From Sulfitobacter indolifex (GTDB lineage: Bacteria; Pseudomonadota; Alphaproteobacteria; Rhodobacterales; Rhodobacteraceae): a stretch of DNA of 64,000 nt. This document shows, piece after piece, positions 1 through 9,440 of the stretch. Both the position numbers and the translations under genes were made by a program. The notes under the pieces were generated by a model, which was given only the letters and a program-made list of their open reading frames with translations, had not been told where the DNA came from and searched no databases. The stretch covers positions 243,298 to 307,297 of the forward strand of contig NZ_CP084953.1 of NCBI RefSeq assembly GCF_022788655.1, read 5' to 3'. Numbering within the stretch: position 1 is the first letter of the stretch; each line of letters starts with the position of its first letter.

Positions 1-2619
1 GATTATTCCGCACTCGGCACGCCAGAAGACGTCCTGGATGCCCTCATCCGGGAAAACCTCGCAGAACTGACCGCTTGGACAGCGAAGAAAGAAGCCGAAG
101 GCGTTTTCAGCGACGACGACGATGATCGTGACCATGATGAATTAGCCGCATCTGATCTCGATATCGCCGCCGTTGGCGAAGCCGTGCTGGCGGCCCTGCC
201 CTCCTATCTTGGGGGACTGACCAATACTGCCATCGAACTCTTGGTGGAAACGACACTTACCAACATGGTGCTTACCAACCCCAACGGCCATCTTGACGCG
301 AAGGATGTTGCTGAGCACCTCGAGGACCTCGTTAAACCCTTTTACGGCAAAACCGCCGCAAGCCGTGTGAAGGATGCCGTCGAAGATGAGATCAAAGAGC
401 AATACGATGACTTCGAAGACCGCCTGAGCGCGCCGAAGATCGACAAGAGCGATCTCAAAGATCTGGCACAGCATGTCACCATCGAGGATTTCGAGATCGG
501 CGAAGATGTCTTGGTGCTCTCCTCACATGACTATCTGGAAACGCTTGGCCTTTCGACAAATGATGTCAGAATTACCGACACCAAGGGCGATGGCAGCGGG
601 GATGCGGTTCTGCACCTCCCCGATGGCTCAACCGTCACGCTGATCGGCGTGGATGCCACAAAGCTTGATCCCGAAACGCTCGAAGGCATGGGGTTCTTCG
701 AATCCGATGACACCAGTGACTTCCAGAACGCCCTGCTCACCTCTGCCGGCAAAATCTTCGGCGGCGGTGGCAATGATGAACTCGTGGGCTCGCTCAACAA
801 TGAGCTCTTCTCCGGCGGCACCGGCAATGACAGCATTTTCGGGGGTGGTGGGGCCGATACGATTATGGGCGGCAGCGGCTCGGATTATATTGAGGGCGGC
901 GAGGGCGACGACGTGCTCTACACAGGCACCGGCGATGACACGCTGGACGGGGGCGACGGCGATGACGTTCTGCACAACTCCTCAGGCGATGACAGCCTCG
1001 TCGGGGGGGCCGGCAACGACAGACTTGTCGCCTCTTCGGGCGATGACACGTTGGAAGGCGGCGCCGACAACGATACGCTGATCGGCGGCATCCATAACGA
1101 TAGCCTGGATGGCGGCAGCGGCGACGACAGGCTCATGGGCGACTTTGAAGTGGACGGTCTGGTCGAGCCAAAGCTGCTCTTCGCCTATGAATATTACGAG
1201 CTGGACGATGCCGCGTCGCTCAACTCCCTTGCCGATGCCGGCTTCACCTCCGGGACTGAGAACGACAGAACGCCCGATGGCGAAGGTGCTGTGGACAGCA
1301 TCAACCCGACCGCGATTGACGCCCACCACGGCGGGAATGGCGATACATTCGCGGTCAAGCTAACCAGCACGCTGAGTGTTAGCAAAGGTGGGACCTATAC
1401 GTTCGAGCTCACGTCAGATGACGGCGCGCAGATCTACGTTGATGGTGTTCTTCTGGTTCATAATGACCGGGTACATACTGAAGAGACCGCCAGCCGCACC
1501 ACCTCGCTCACCGAAGGCGACCACCTTGTGGAGATCCTCTACTTCGACAAGGCCGCCGAAGAGACCCTGAAAGTAAGCCTCTCAGGTCCCGATACCGGCA
1601 ATACGTCCATCGATCTGGCAAACGCCAACCTGTCCAACTCCTTTGACGACACCCTGACGGGGGGCGAAGGAAATGACACGCTGATCGGTGGTCTGGGCGA
1701 TGATACCTTTCTCTACAATGTCGGCGACGGCCATGACACGATCACCGATTTCAACGCCGGCAACACCGGGACCCTCTCGGACGGGGACAGCACCAACAAC
1801 GATTTCATCAACCTAAGCGGCTATTACGACAACATCCGCGAACTCCACGCCGACTACGCCGACGATTACACATTGAACCAATCCAACAAGGACAGCGCCG
1901 ACTATAGCAACAACACCCAGTTTGGCGACGGGTCGCTGTTTTTCAACAAAGCCCCAGGCGGCTCCTCCTTCTTCACATCCGAGAACACCGGGGTCGTTTG
2001 CTTTACCGCAGGCACCGCCATTCGCACGCCCAAGGGCGAGGTTCAGATCACCGACCTTCAGGTCGGTGATCTGGTCTGCACCCTGGACAACGGCCCGCAG
2101 CCCATTCGCTGGATCGGGCAGCGCGAAGTTGATAACGCTGCACTCACGGCAAACGATACACTGCGCCCTGTCCTCATCCCCAAAGGCAGCTTTGGGGCCA
2201 CCCGCGATCTTCTGGTCTCGCGCCAGCACGCCATTCTCATCGATGCGGACCGGCTCGCCCGAGCGGTCCATCTGACGCAGGCCAAAGGCACCCGGGCGCG
2301 CATTGCGCATGGCAAAAAACAGGTGACCTATATCCACCTCATGTTCGACGCCCATCAGATCATCTTTGCCGAAAATGTCGCAGCGGAAAGCTTCTATCCC
2401 GGTGCCAATGCCTTTGAAGCCTTGGGCCAAGAGGCGCGCAGCGATCTGTTGCGGGCTTTTCCCGTCTTCGCAGAAGCCGGATCGATTGAAGACATCGCAA
2501 AGATCTATGGCCCGATGGCCCGCCCCATCGTGGAGGGCAAAAAACTCCGCGCGCCAGTTCGCAAAGGTCCGTATGGGGGACGTCAAAGGATGCCGTCCCA
2601 AAGTCATGCGGCACCCTGA
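1..2619 (+). CDS. RTX / PA14 / Hint-domain secreted protein (5' end outside window)
   Basis: The frame is open from base 1, so the gene starts upstream; 872 residues are visible. Order in the visible part: an acidic N-terminal stretch; glycine- and aspartate-rich nonapeptides of the GGxGxDxx type (about residues 253-380), the calcium-binding RTX repeat; a PA14-like domain (about 390-530, with DDGAQIYVDGVL), usually a carbohydrate-binding beta-barrel; a second short RTX block (about 548-580); and a C-terminal Hint domain that starts at Cys667 (VCFTAGTAIRTPKGE) and runs to about 800. Hint domains of this class are frequent at the C-terminus of large extracellular proteins of Rhodobacterales and may self-process. 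RTX repeats suggest type I secretion and folding in external calcium. No transporter genes are visible next to it. Function is inferred to be adhesive or matrix-related; the substrate is unknown. Confidence 0.9.
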   Translation, partial: DYSALGTPEDVLDALIRENLAELTAWTAKKEAEGVFSDDDDDRDHDELAASDLDIAAVGEAVLAALPSYLGGLTNTAIELLVETTLTNMVLTNPNGHLDAKDVAEHLEDLVKPFYGKTAASRVKDAVEDEIKEQYDDFEDRLSAPKIDKSDLKDLAQHVTIEDFEIGEDVLVLSSHDYLETLGLSTNDVRITDTKGDGSGDAVLHLPDGSTVTLIGVDATKLDPETLEGMGFFESDDTSDFQNALLTSAGKIFGGGGNDELVGSLNNELFSGGTGNDSIFGGGGADTIMGGSGSDYIEGGEGDDVLYTGTGDDTLDGGDGDDVLHNSSGDDSLVGGAGNDRLVASSGDDTLEGGADNDTLIGGIHNDSLDGGSGDDRLMGDFEVDGLVEPKLLFAYEYYELDDAASLNSLADAGFTSGTENDRTPDGEGAVDSINPTAIDAHHGGNGDTFAVKLTSTLSVSKGGTYTFELTSDDGAQIYVDGVLLVHNDRVHTEETASRTTSLTEGDHLVEILYFDKAAEETLKVSLSGPDTGNTSIDLANANLSNSFDDTLTGGEGNDTLIGGLGDDTFLYNVGDGHDTITDFNAGNTGTLSDGDSTNNDFINLSGYYDNIRELHADYADDYTLNQSNKDSADYSNNTQFGDGSLFFNKAPGGSSFFTSENTGVVCFTAGTAIRTPKGEVQITDLQVGDLVCTLDNGPQPIRWIGQREVDNAALTANDTLRPVLIPKGSFGATRDLLVSRQHAILIDADRLARAVHLTQAKGTRARIAHGKKQVTYIHLMFDAHQIIFAENVAAESFYPGANAFEALGQEARSDLLRAFPVFAEAGSIEDIAKIYGPMARPIVEGKKLRAPVRKGPYGGRQRMPSQSHAAP

Positions 2620-2933
2620 ACGGTTCTGATGTTCTCGATCCTCAGCCCTGGCGAAGAAACCGATTTCCGGGATCATTTCGGCTGACGAAACACATCAACG
2701 CGAGTTTCGGAAGAGAGCACGAAAGTGGGGTCAGCACACAGAACGCTCCCCGCCGCCACGCCCAAGGTGGAAAGACTTCACCGCAAAAAGGGGCTGAAAA
2801 TAATGCGGAGGCCTCTAAAAGGGGCAGCTGCCCTTTCTCACCGTCGCTGATCGGAGCGGCGCGCAGATGTTCCAGCGCCTGCCGAACCGCCAGAGTGCTA
2901 CCAAATGCGGCAAGTCAGGTTGCATGTGCGCCG
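2620..2933. other. Gap without a recognisable gene
   Basis: Just over 300 bases between the end of the Hint-domain gene and the convergent CIA30-domain gene. I see no start with a ribosome binding site and no clear hairpin followed by a T run. Confidence 0.5.
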
Positions 2934-3413
2934 TCAGGTCGAGGTGTAAAAGCCGATGTTGGAGACGGCGACGAGAGCCTCGCATTCATGTCCTATTGCT
3001 AATATACCGATGCGCCTCAGGCATGATGGATCAAACGCTGCGTCTACCCGATGTGCGGTCAAGGATGCGAAGGGGATCTTCACGCTTCGCCATTTCGGTT
3101 CGCTCACGAAATCGGCGCGAAAAGACTGCCAGGGTTTCGCAAGCTGAGCGGTGCGCAGACGGATGTCGTAGGTGTCGCCGTTCCCCCAGACGGCCACCTC
3201 CAGCCCTTCCCACGCGCTCACATCCAATTCCGACCCATCTTCGCGCAAATCGAATGCCATCTGGATAAACCCGCCGTTGTTTTCCAGCGAAACCTCGCCG
3301 CGTAAAACAGTCGCTTCGCGTCCCTCAGTTATCTCTTTGGTGACAGTCCCACTTGAGACACCGCCCATGACAGTGTCGGAAACAAATTCCCACTTTGGGT
3401 CCAGTTGCATCAT
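2934..3413 (-). CDS. CIA30-family (complex I intermediate-associated protein 30-like) protein
   Basis: 159 residues from the ATG at 3413, which has GGGAGAA about nine bases upstream; a longer frame from a TTG at 3467 is possible but less likely. The sequence has the hallmarks of the CIA30 domain: WEFVSDTVMGGVSSG near the N-terminus, then FRGE/GGFIQ-type strands (LRGEVSLENNGGFI) and a C-terminal segment that ends in the IGILAIGHECE and VSNIGFYTS-type strand. The family is a galactose-binding-like beta sandwich, named for the mitochondrial complex I assembly factor NDUFAF1. Free-living alphaproteobacteria carry short single-domain versions of unknown role. There is no operon partner: the neighbour on the left is convergent and the right side is a long gap. 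Confidence 0.75.
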   Translation of the reverse strand: MMQLDPKWEFVSDTVMGGVSSGTVTKEITEGREATVLRGEVSLENNGGFIQMAFDLREDGSELDVSAWEGLEVAVWGNGDTYDIRLRTAQLAKPWQSFRADFVSEPKWRSVKIPFASLTAHRVDAAFDPSCLRRIGILAIGHECEALVAVSNIGFYTST

Positions 3414-4370
3414 CTTTAAGGCTTCTCCCGTTCGCGCGTATCCTGACACACGCTCATGGACAGACAAGCTTTAGAAGTGCGTATGCTTTGAGCCTCTACG
3501 TATCATTCCACATTCATTTGAGGCCACAGGTTTTGGTAGATGGGTGATTAAACGGCGCCGACTTGGGCGCCTTTGCGCGCAGGACAGCTGGACCGCAGCA
3601 AGGATCACAGAACGAACAAGTGACCTGTTTGAGAGCGCCTAAAAAATCTTAAACATACCAATCGCCGAAAGCTAAGGCGCACTTGTCGCCCTGCTTTGCT
3701 GGTGAGACGGGAACCTCTCGTCCTATGAAAGCTTTTCCAAGATTGGCACCGTCTTCATGTGGGTCTCGATGGCCGATCTGACTTCATCACGCATCGGCAA
3801 GTTTGGCGCTTCTGCATCCAAATGCTCAATAGTTCATCTTGATATAGCCCTACATATCATTCGAAACACTTGATCTGCTTGGATGTATCAAAAGGATGTG
3901 CGCTCTCAAACTTTGATTTATTTGTGCACATACTTATTCGACTGTGATCAGTCTCTATCGGTCGGGATTTGATGTGCAGTTCCGAGGTGGATCAAAGAGA
4001 GCGCACAGCCGCGTACATTGCAGACCAGAGCATGCTCGATGTAGGGCTTTTTGAACCATACGTCTGCCTCATGATCCCGCATTGCTGTTCGTCCAACCAG
4101 TTCGGTTTCCGCTGCCGTTCGAGCGAGACACAGCATCGTCGCGACGGCTTTTGCTGGGGGAAATGGCCCCCTTGAAAAATTGAGCCGCGTCTTCTGCTCT
4201 GCAGTAGGCGATCTCCGTGGCAAAAACTGCGCCTATCTGAAAAAAATTGGCTTCAGCTTTGCGAAATCAAAAAAGTCGAGCTTCATCGGCCGGGCAGCGG
4301 CCGCTTGGTGTCGGTATCGATATCGGTGAACCCGCAGACGTTGTCAGACCAAGAACCGTTCGGCCTGGGC
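3414..4370. other. Long gap, probably decayed DNA
   Basis: Almost 1 kb with lower G+C and no convincing gene. A minus-strand frame at 3948-4223 (91 codons) has no clear ribosome binding site and no family I recognise. Frames in this stretch are short and change often, as expected for decayed accessory DNA. Confidence 0.5.
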
Positions 4371-5225
4371 CTAAACGAACTCCAACAGAACTCCTGAGGC
4401 GTTTTGAGGGCATAGATAAACACCATCTAAACTTAAAGAGTAGGGGATCTGCGACTTACTTAGGAATGTTTTGAGCCTTTCGCTATCGCTTGTTTTGATC
4501 CGTATTCCGGCGAATGCACCTTGCGCTGTCGATTCAAAGTTTGCGTCAGGAAAGAGTTTTGCGAGGTTCTCAGCAGTAAATAGCATAAGTGCTGCTGAGT
4601 TTAGACCCGTTTCAACACTAAAGCATCCCTCGCTCTCTGAGACGGTGCCATGGGCCCAAAGCCGAGCAAATGCCAGCGCATCCTGTTCCGGGGTATCTGA
4701 TATAGCGAGCACCGCATCGAGGCCACAGGCGCCGTTCGGATGATCAAGGAGTTCGGGCATCCAAACCACCTCTGGTGTCTTATGTTGGCACATAAAAACA
4801 GAGCCGAAGGGCACCTCGCTCGGAGAAAAGGTCAATGTGGAGAAGGAAGCAATATTCTCCGAACCATCAGAGCGTTGGACGGGGCGTGAAAAACTGTTGA
4901 GCTCCTGCGTTTTTAAGCCAAGGTCAGCCAAACCATTTGCAGCAGCATCGGCATTTTCGATCCTGCAGGAAATCGCATGCAATCCCTCCCCCATCGTGGC
5001 CAACATCTTACGCCGTGGGGCATTAACCTCAGTCTCAGCAAGAAATCCAAGTAATTCAAAGTAATCTTGGGGAAACATGATGGTGTAGTTTGCTGAACCC
5101 TTTGCCTTAGAATGCGTACCTCTGGGGGAGAGCCTAAAGCCCATTGCGCGATACTTTTCAGCTGTGCTGTCAAGGTCCTGGGTCAGAGCGACGCAATGAT
5201 CAATGCCGGTAACGGGGTGGAACAT
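4371..5225 (-). CDS. VOC / glyoxalase-like domain protein
   Basis: 284 residues starting at ATG 5225, with GGAG about ten bases upstream. The N-terminus reads GIDHCVALTQDLD, the first strand and metal histidine of a vicinal-oxygen-chelate fold, followed by GFRLSPRGTH and a typical YFELLGF strand; a second half-repeat covers about residues 140-284. The layout resembles the glyoxalase-like family (Glyoxalase_3), whose members bind a metal and act on small oxygenated substrates, but the substrate cannot be told from sequence. The gene lies just downstream of the GntR regulator on the same strand (about 60-base gap) and opposite the ThDP enzyme and TctCBA transporter. The context suggests a role in the same catabolic route. 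Confidence 0.7.
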   Translation of the reverse strand: MFHPVTGIDHCVALTQDLDSTAEKYRAMGFRLSPRGTHSKAKGSANYTIMFPQDYFELLGFLAETEVNAPRRKMLATMGEGLHAISCRIENADAAANGLADLGLKTQELNSFSRPVQRSDGSENIASFSTLTFSPSEVPFGSVFMCQHKTPEVVWMPELLDHPNGACGLDAVLAISDTPEQDALAFARLWAHGTVSESEGCFSVETGLNSAALMLFTAENLAKLFPDANFESTAQGAFAGIRIKTSDSERLKTFLSKSQIPYSLSLDGVYLCPQNASGVLLEFV

Positions 5226-5285
5226 TTTAGAAGATCTCCAGTGGGTATTCGCGGAAGCAGCCTTACGTATTAAAGGCTGATACGG

Positions 5286-5975
5286 TCAGTCGTCTGGCGT
5301 GTAGAGCTCCGCAAACGCATTGCGAACGTTCTCGGTGACCGCCTCAAGCCTTTTTGTAAGGTGCTGAACCATCGCCTGCCGCGCAGCTTCGCTATCACCC
5401 TGTTTGACAGCCCGCAAAATCTCGGCGTGAGGACGGATAGTCACGACTTCGCCACCGTTTTTCTCTGCGAGTGTTCTAAGGTCGATGAGCCGAATAAAGC
5501 GTATCCGGTCATTCACATTCTCAAGAAGGCGGATCATCTCTGTGTTGCCGGTCAATGAGGTCAGCCCAACGTGAAAGGCTTCGTCCATGCGCAGCAGTTC
5601 GGTAGGAGATGTACCCGGGGTGTAGTTGGCTTTCGATTCATCCAAGAACTGCTCAAGCTCTGTTAGCTTGGTTGGATCAGCTCGATGGGCGGCCAAACTT
5701 GCGGCCTCGCATTCAATTGCCGCACGCGCTTCGTAAAGATGCATGATGCCTATAGGGTTAAGCGACCTACAGAAAAACCCCTTGCCACTGCGGAAGGTAA
5801 AGAACCCTTCGGCGACCAAGCGGTTGAGAGCCTCCCGCAGTGGCGTTCGACTGGTCGCTAATTTCTTAGCCAGTTCAGTCTCGTTCAACCGGGAATCAGG
5901 CTTAAGGTCATAGTTTACCGCCATCTCTTTCAGTTGGAGATAGTTGCGCTCGACGGTGGCTGGGGCTGTCTGCAT
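5286..5975 (-). CDS. GntR-family transcriptional regulator (FCD type)
   Basis: 229 residues from ATG 5975, chosen because the winged helix begins directly after it; the frame stays open upstream to 6140 but that would run into the divergent gene. N-terminal wHTH (about residues 15-75: SRLNETELAKKLATSRTPLREALNRLVAEGFF) is the classic GntR helix-turn-helix with the TPLREAL recognition helix. The C-terminal all-helical ligand domain with EARAAIECEAASLAA and metal-binding-type histidines (DEAFHVGL, RPHAEILRA) is FCD. It is divergent from the ThDP enzyme, and the intergenic region carries a CTGTATACAG palindrome typical of FCD GntR operators. It probably represses the ThDP-tctCBA genes until an organic acid is bound. 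Confidence 0.9.
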   Translation of the reverse strand: MQTAPATVERNYLQLKEMAVNYDLKPDSRLNETELAKKLATSRTPLREALNRLVAEGFFTFRSGKGFFCRSLNPIGIMHLYEARAAIECEAASLAAHRADPTKLTELEQFLDESKANYTPGTSPTELLRMDEAFHVGLTSLTGNTEMIRLLENVNDRIRFIRLIDLRTLAEKNGGEVVTIRPHAEILRAVKQGDSEAARQAMVQHLTKRLEAVTENVRNAFAELYTPDD

Positions 5976-6070
5976 CTGATTCCGGAATCCGCTCAAATCT
6001 ACATCAAAGCCGATAGTAGAAGGACCATAAGAAAAAATCAATTGATTTGCGTTCAGACCTGTGTTTCGCT

Positions 6071-6080
6071 CTGTATACAG
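6071..6080. promoter_or_regulatory. Probable GntR operator (CTGTATACAG)
   Basis: A perfect 10-bp palindrome 34 bases before the ATG of the ThDP gene, in the divergent GntR-ThDP intergenic region. The TGTATACA core matches the usual site of FCD-type GntR proteins. Two other palindromes are nearby: GATTCCGGAATC at 5979-5990 and ATCAATTGAT near 6038-6047. Binding is inferred, not shown. Confidence 0.55.
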
Positions 6081-6114
6081 AACAGGCTGCAAATTCGTAT
6101 TGGGAAGGCAAGCA

Positions 6115-7830
6115 ATGAACATGAACGGGGCAGAAGTCATTTTGAGAATGCTTGAGTTGCATGGCGTTAGTCATGTTTTTGGCCTTCCGGGTGAGACCAC
6201 TATCGGCTGGTATAAAGAATGGCAGAAATCTTCGACCATCGAGTATGTCCTTACCCGAGACGAGCGCACTGCCTCTTATGCCGCTGAGGCCTATGCGAAG
6301 ATAACCGGCAGGCCAGCGGTACTGGAAGCGCCGAGCCCTGGCGTGACCCACTGCACGCCGGGGATAACCGAAGCGTTTCTTTCTTCTGTTCCTGTCATCT
6401 ATTTCAGCTCTGATGTGCCCATAAACCAAGATAAGAAGCATGGGCTTACCGGGGTCGACCAAACTGCGATGTACGCAAGTATTTGCAAGGAGTCATTCTA
6501 TCTAACCAATGTGAAAGACATTCCGCTACTGCTGCGCCGGGCTTTCCGGGTCGCGACGTCGGGACGTCCGGCACCGGTTCATATTCGTGTGCCGATCAAT
6601 GTGTTCCACGAAGAAGCTGAGATCACCGATCTCTACGCGGAAGAAGATTACCAATTCTATCCATCACATCGTCCAGTGGCTGATCACAAGAAGATACGCA
6701 AAGCAGTTGAGGCGTTGCTCTCCGCCGAAAAGCCAGTGATCGTTTGTGGTCAGGGGGCATTGATCTCCAAAGCGACGGATGCGGTTCTTGAGCTGGCGGA
6801 GCTACTGCAAATTCCGGTGGGCACCACTACTCCGGGCAAGGGAACTATTCCCGAAACTCATCCCCTTGCGCTCAGGGTTGTAGGCGCGCGTGGCGGAATG
6901 GAATATTCCAATGCCTATGTGAAGGAAGCGGATTGCGTTTTCTTCATCGGTTCAAACACAGACTCGAGTGGGACCAATCATTGGAAGCTGTACGGTGATC
7001 CGGAACGTACCACCTTCATGCACCTTGATATTGCTGAAGCGCATGTCGGTAACAATTACCCGCTGAAGGTTGGCATGGTCGGAGATGCGCGCGCCAGCCT
7101 TGAATACATGACAGCTGTCATCCGTGACGAGCACCCTACGCTCACACGAAACAAAGTTGATCTTACCGAGCTGAAGCGCACTGCGCTGGATGCAGTATTT
7201 AACTCTAACATTGAAATGCCTGCGGGAACTGTTTCTCCAGTTAAGCTCACGCAAGCGCTGGACAAACTGCTTCCGACCGATGCGATCGTCACGGCGGAAC
7301 CAGGAGTAAGTGCAATCTACCCTTCAGCACTGCTTTCCGTGCGGGAGGCCGGTCGGCGCTATATTACGAATTACTCTATGGGAGCCTTGGGCTATTCCGT
7401 GCCTGCCGGGATCGGTGCGGCATTTGCAAATGACGGTCCAGTAATTTCCTTCACGGGTGATGGTTCTATCGCATTTGTGTTGGGAGACTTTGAGACAATC
7501 AAGCGCAGTAATAAAAATATTACCGTCATCTTGACCAGAAATGATAACTACGGCTGGATCCGGGCCGAGGCCATCTTGCTGGATGATGTTGATGCCCCCT
7601 GGACCACCGATTTCGGCGCTGTTGATTATATCAAGATCGCGGAAGGGTTCGGGTTCGAGACGGCACGGATCACATCAGAAGATCAAATCGAAGCGACCTT
7701 GGCTGAAGCAATAAACAACCCGGGCGCGAACTTTATTGAGATGATGGTCCCTTCCCAAGATAAGATTATCCCCTTTGTTCCTCCGTGGGTCGACGTCGCC
7801 CGCGAAAGGAAGCTGCCGTATTTCTATTAA
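6115..7830 (+). CDS. Thiamine diphosphate-dependent enzyme (acetolactate synthase-like)
   Basis: 571 residues; start at ATG 6115 because GGGAAGG lies six bases upstream and the family N-terminus (GAEVILRMLELHGVSHVFGLPG) follows at once. Three-domain ThDP fold: Pyr domain with the catalytic Glu in LTRDERTASYAAEAYAK; central domain around residues 190-330; PP domain with the cofactor motif GDGSIAFVLGDFETIKRSNK followed by NDNYGW. The length fits acetolactate synthase, glyoxylate carboligase and sulfoacetaldehyde acetyltransferase relatives. The sequence is not close enough to any of these for me to name the reaction. It lies 51 bases upstream of tctC on the same strand, so it probably acts on the compound that TctCBA imports, under control of the divergent GntR protein. 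Confidence 0.85.
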   Translation: MNMNGAEVILRMLELHGVSHVFGLPGETTIGWYKEWQKSSTIEYVLTRDERTASYAAEAYAKITGRPAVLEAPSPGVTHCTPGITEAFLSSVPVIYFSSDVPINQDKKHGLTGVDQTAMYASICKESFYLTNVKDIPLLLRRAFRVATSGRPAPVHIRVPINVFHEEAEITDLYAEEDYQFYPSHRPVADHKKIRKAVEALLSAEKPVIVCGQGALISKATDAVLELAELLQIPVGTTTPGKGTIPETHPLALRVVGARGGMEYSNAYVKEADCVFFIGSNTDSSGTNHWKLYGDPERTTFMHLDIAEAHVGNNYPLKVGMVGDARASLEYMTAVIRDEHPTLTRNKVDLTELKRTALDAVFNSNIEMPAGTVSPVKLTQALDKLLPTDAIVTAEPGVSAIYPSALLSVREAGRRYITNYSMGALGYSVPAGIGAAFANDGPVISFTGDGSIAFVLGDFETIKRSNKNITVILTRNDNYGWIRAEAILLDDVDAPWTTDFGAVDYIKIAEGFGFETARITSEDQIEATLAEAINNPGANFIEMMVPSQDKIIPFVPPWVDVARERKLPYFY

Positions 7831-7881
7831 AGCCGACGTCCCATCGCCTTTAGAACCGAACAATCAACAGGAGAAAAATAA

Positions 7882-8871
7882 ATGCAAATATTCACCTTGG
7901 TCAAATCCGCTGTGGCCTCTGCTACTATCGTCATGGGGCTCGGGTCAGCCGCACTGGCACAGGACTATCCACAAAAAGACATTATGCATATCATGCCATG
8001 GAGCGCGGGAGGCGGCACGGATACCGTCATGCGCACCTTCATGAGCTTTGCCGAAAAGCCTTTGGGCGTGGGTGTGAATACGCAAAACGTGACAGGCGCC
8101 CAGAGTGGCGTGGGCACGTTGCGTTTGATGAAGTCTCGCCCGGACGGCTACACAATTGGGTCGCTTACATGGGATAGCGTCATCACTGTTCCCTATTACG
8201 AACTAGTACCGGGCTACGACACCGAAGAACTGGCCTATCTTGGATCGGTCACGGTGCATCCGACTGCACTAGTTGTGCGTGCTGATGCGCCCTGGACAAC
8301 GCTCGGTGAGATGGTCGAAGCCGCTCGGGAAGCGCCGGGGACTATCAAGATATCTAACGTAGGTACTGGCGGTGTGTGGCACCTGCCTGCGCTTGACTTC
8401 GAGCAACAGGCTGATGTGGAATTTCTTCACGTCCCTTACCCTAAAGGCTCTGGCCCCCAACGTGAAGCTTTGCTGTCCGGCGAAACCGATGCTGCGTCGA
8501 CTAGCATCTCGGCGGCCTATTCTGCAGTGGAATCAGGACAAGCCCGCGTTTTGGCGGTTATGGCCGACGAACGCGACCCGAATTTCCCTGATGTTCCGAC
8601 CTTCAAGGAAGCTGGCTACGACGTCGTATGGGGCGGCTTTCGGCTAATCGCCACGCAGGCTGCTGTAGATGCTGAACAGCAGGCCACTTTAGAAGCCGCT
8701 TTTGAGAAGGTGTTTCAAGACGACGCCTTCCTTGCGAAAGCCGAGGAAACCGGAATGGGGGCCGTTTGGATGAACGGTGAAGAAACTGAAGCCTATATCT
8801 CCTCTTCGCAGGCGAAAGCCTTTGCGCTGATGGATAAGTTGGTAGCCGAAGGCGTGCTAGACAAGAACTGA
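7882..8871 (+). CDS. tctC: Tripartite tricarboxylate transporter substrate-binding protein TctC (Bug family)
   Basis: 329 residues with AGGAG eight bases before the ATG. A Sec signal peptide ends at ALAQ|DYPQK (about residue 27). The mature part has the Bug/TctC pattern: IMPWSAGGGTDTVMR near the N-terminus, a GAQSGVGTLRLMKSRPDGYTIG strand, and DVPTFKEAGYDV plus GGFR in the C-terminal lobe. It is a periplasmic binding protein that captures carboxylates and delivers them to the TctAB channel. Cargo cannot be deduced. A strong hairpin with a T run follows the stop, probably keeping TctC more abundant than the membrane subunits, as is usual for such systems. Confidence 0.92.
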   Translation: MQIFTLVKSAVASATIVMGLGSAALAQDYPQKDIMHIMPWSAGGGTDTVMRTFMSFAEKPLGVGVNTQNVTGAQSGVGTLRLMKSRPDGYTIGSLTWDSVITVPYYELVPGYDTEELAYLGSVTVHPTALVVRADAPWTTLGEMVEAAREAPGTIKISNVGTGGVWHLPALDFEQQADVEFLHVPYPKGSGPQREALLSGETDAASTSISAAYSAVESGQARVLAVMADERDPNFPDVPTFKEAGYDVVWGGFRLIATQAAVDAEQQATLEAAFEKVFQDDAFLAKAEETGMGAVWMNGEETEAYISSSQAKAFALMDKLVAEGVLDKN

Positions 8872-8879
8872 CCTACAAA

Positions 8880-8905
8880 GGCCGGAGACAACGCTCCGGC
8901 CTTTT
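8880..8905 (+). terminator. Hairpin with T run between tctC and tctB
   Basis: Perfect 8-bp stem GGCCGGAG/CTCCGGCC around a six-base loop, followed by TTTT. It sits nine bases after the tctC stop and 40 bases before tctB. It looks like a partial terminator that reduces read-through into tctBA. Confidence 0.8.
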
Positions 8906-8944
8906 CGCGACATGGCCAAATAGCTTCCAGACGAGGGTCGACAC

Positions 8945-9439
8945 ATGACAAAATTACTCCGAGGCCAGGTTCTCTTCGCCTTTGGATTGGCGGTGCTAAA
9001 TACTGTTTATGCAAGCCAGTTGCTTGGAATGGACCGACCTTTCGTGAATGGCGAGCCGGGGCCTTCGTTCTTACCAATTATCCTATGTGGATTTGTCTAT
9101 GTGGCGACCTTCCTTATCATCCTGAAGGAATTCAGCGCCCAGCAAGATATAATTGCAGCAGCCGAAACATCGGATAACATTCCTCGCATTGTCATACTCG
9201 GTCCTGTCATTGCGGTAGGGCTTACGGCACTCTATATCTTGGCTTTTGTTTATACAGGCTACATGACGGCGACTGCCGTATACACTTTCCTGATTGCGAT
9301 TTATTTTAACTTTGAGCGCAACGGGAAGTGGGGGGCTTCTGCCCTTTCATCGGCAATCATCGCGCTGTTCATCACGGTTACCGGTTGGCTCTTCTTCGTT
9401 AGATTATTTGGCCTCTACTTGCCATTGTGGGAGTTCTAA
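8945..9439 (+). CDS. tctB: Tripartite tricarboxylate transporter small membrane subunit TctB
   Basis: 164 residues with four hydrophobic segments (about residues 8-25, 36-57, 78-103 and 125-155), the usual layout of TctB. The GEPGPSFLPIILCGF segment near residue 36 is typical of the family (PxxxP motif after TM1). GAGGG-like ribosome binding site upstream. The stop is one base before the tctA start, so the two membrane subunits are coupled in translation. TctB is the small integral membrane partner of the TctA channel in the inner membrane. Confidence 0.88.
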   Translation: MTKLLRGQVLFAFGLAVLNTVYASQLLGMDRPFVNGEPGPSFLPIILCGFVYVATFLIILKEFSAQQDIIAAAETSDNIPRIVILGPVIAVGLTALYILAFVYTGYMTATAVYTFLIAIYFNFERNGKWGASALSSAIIALFITVTGWLFFVRLFGLYLPLWEF

Positions 9440-9440
9440 A

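Noticed and set aside
1813..2676. Long minus-strand open frame of 287 codons
   Set aside because: It mirrors the Hint-domain gene, whose domains are clear; the antisense translation has no recognisable motifs.
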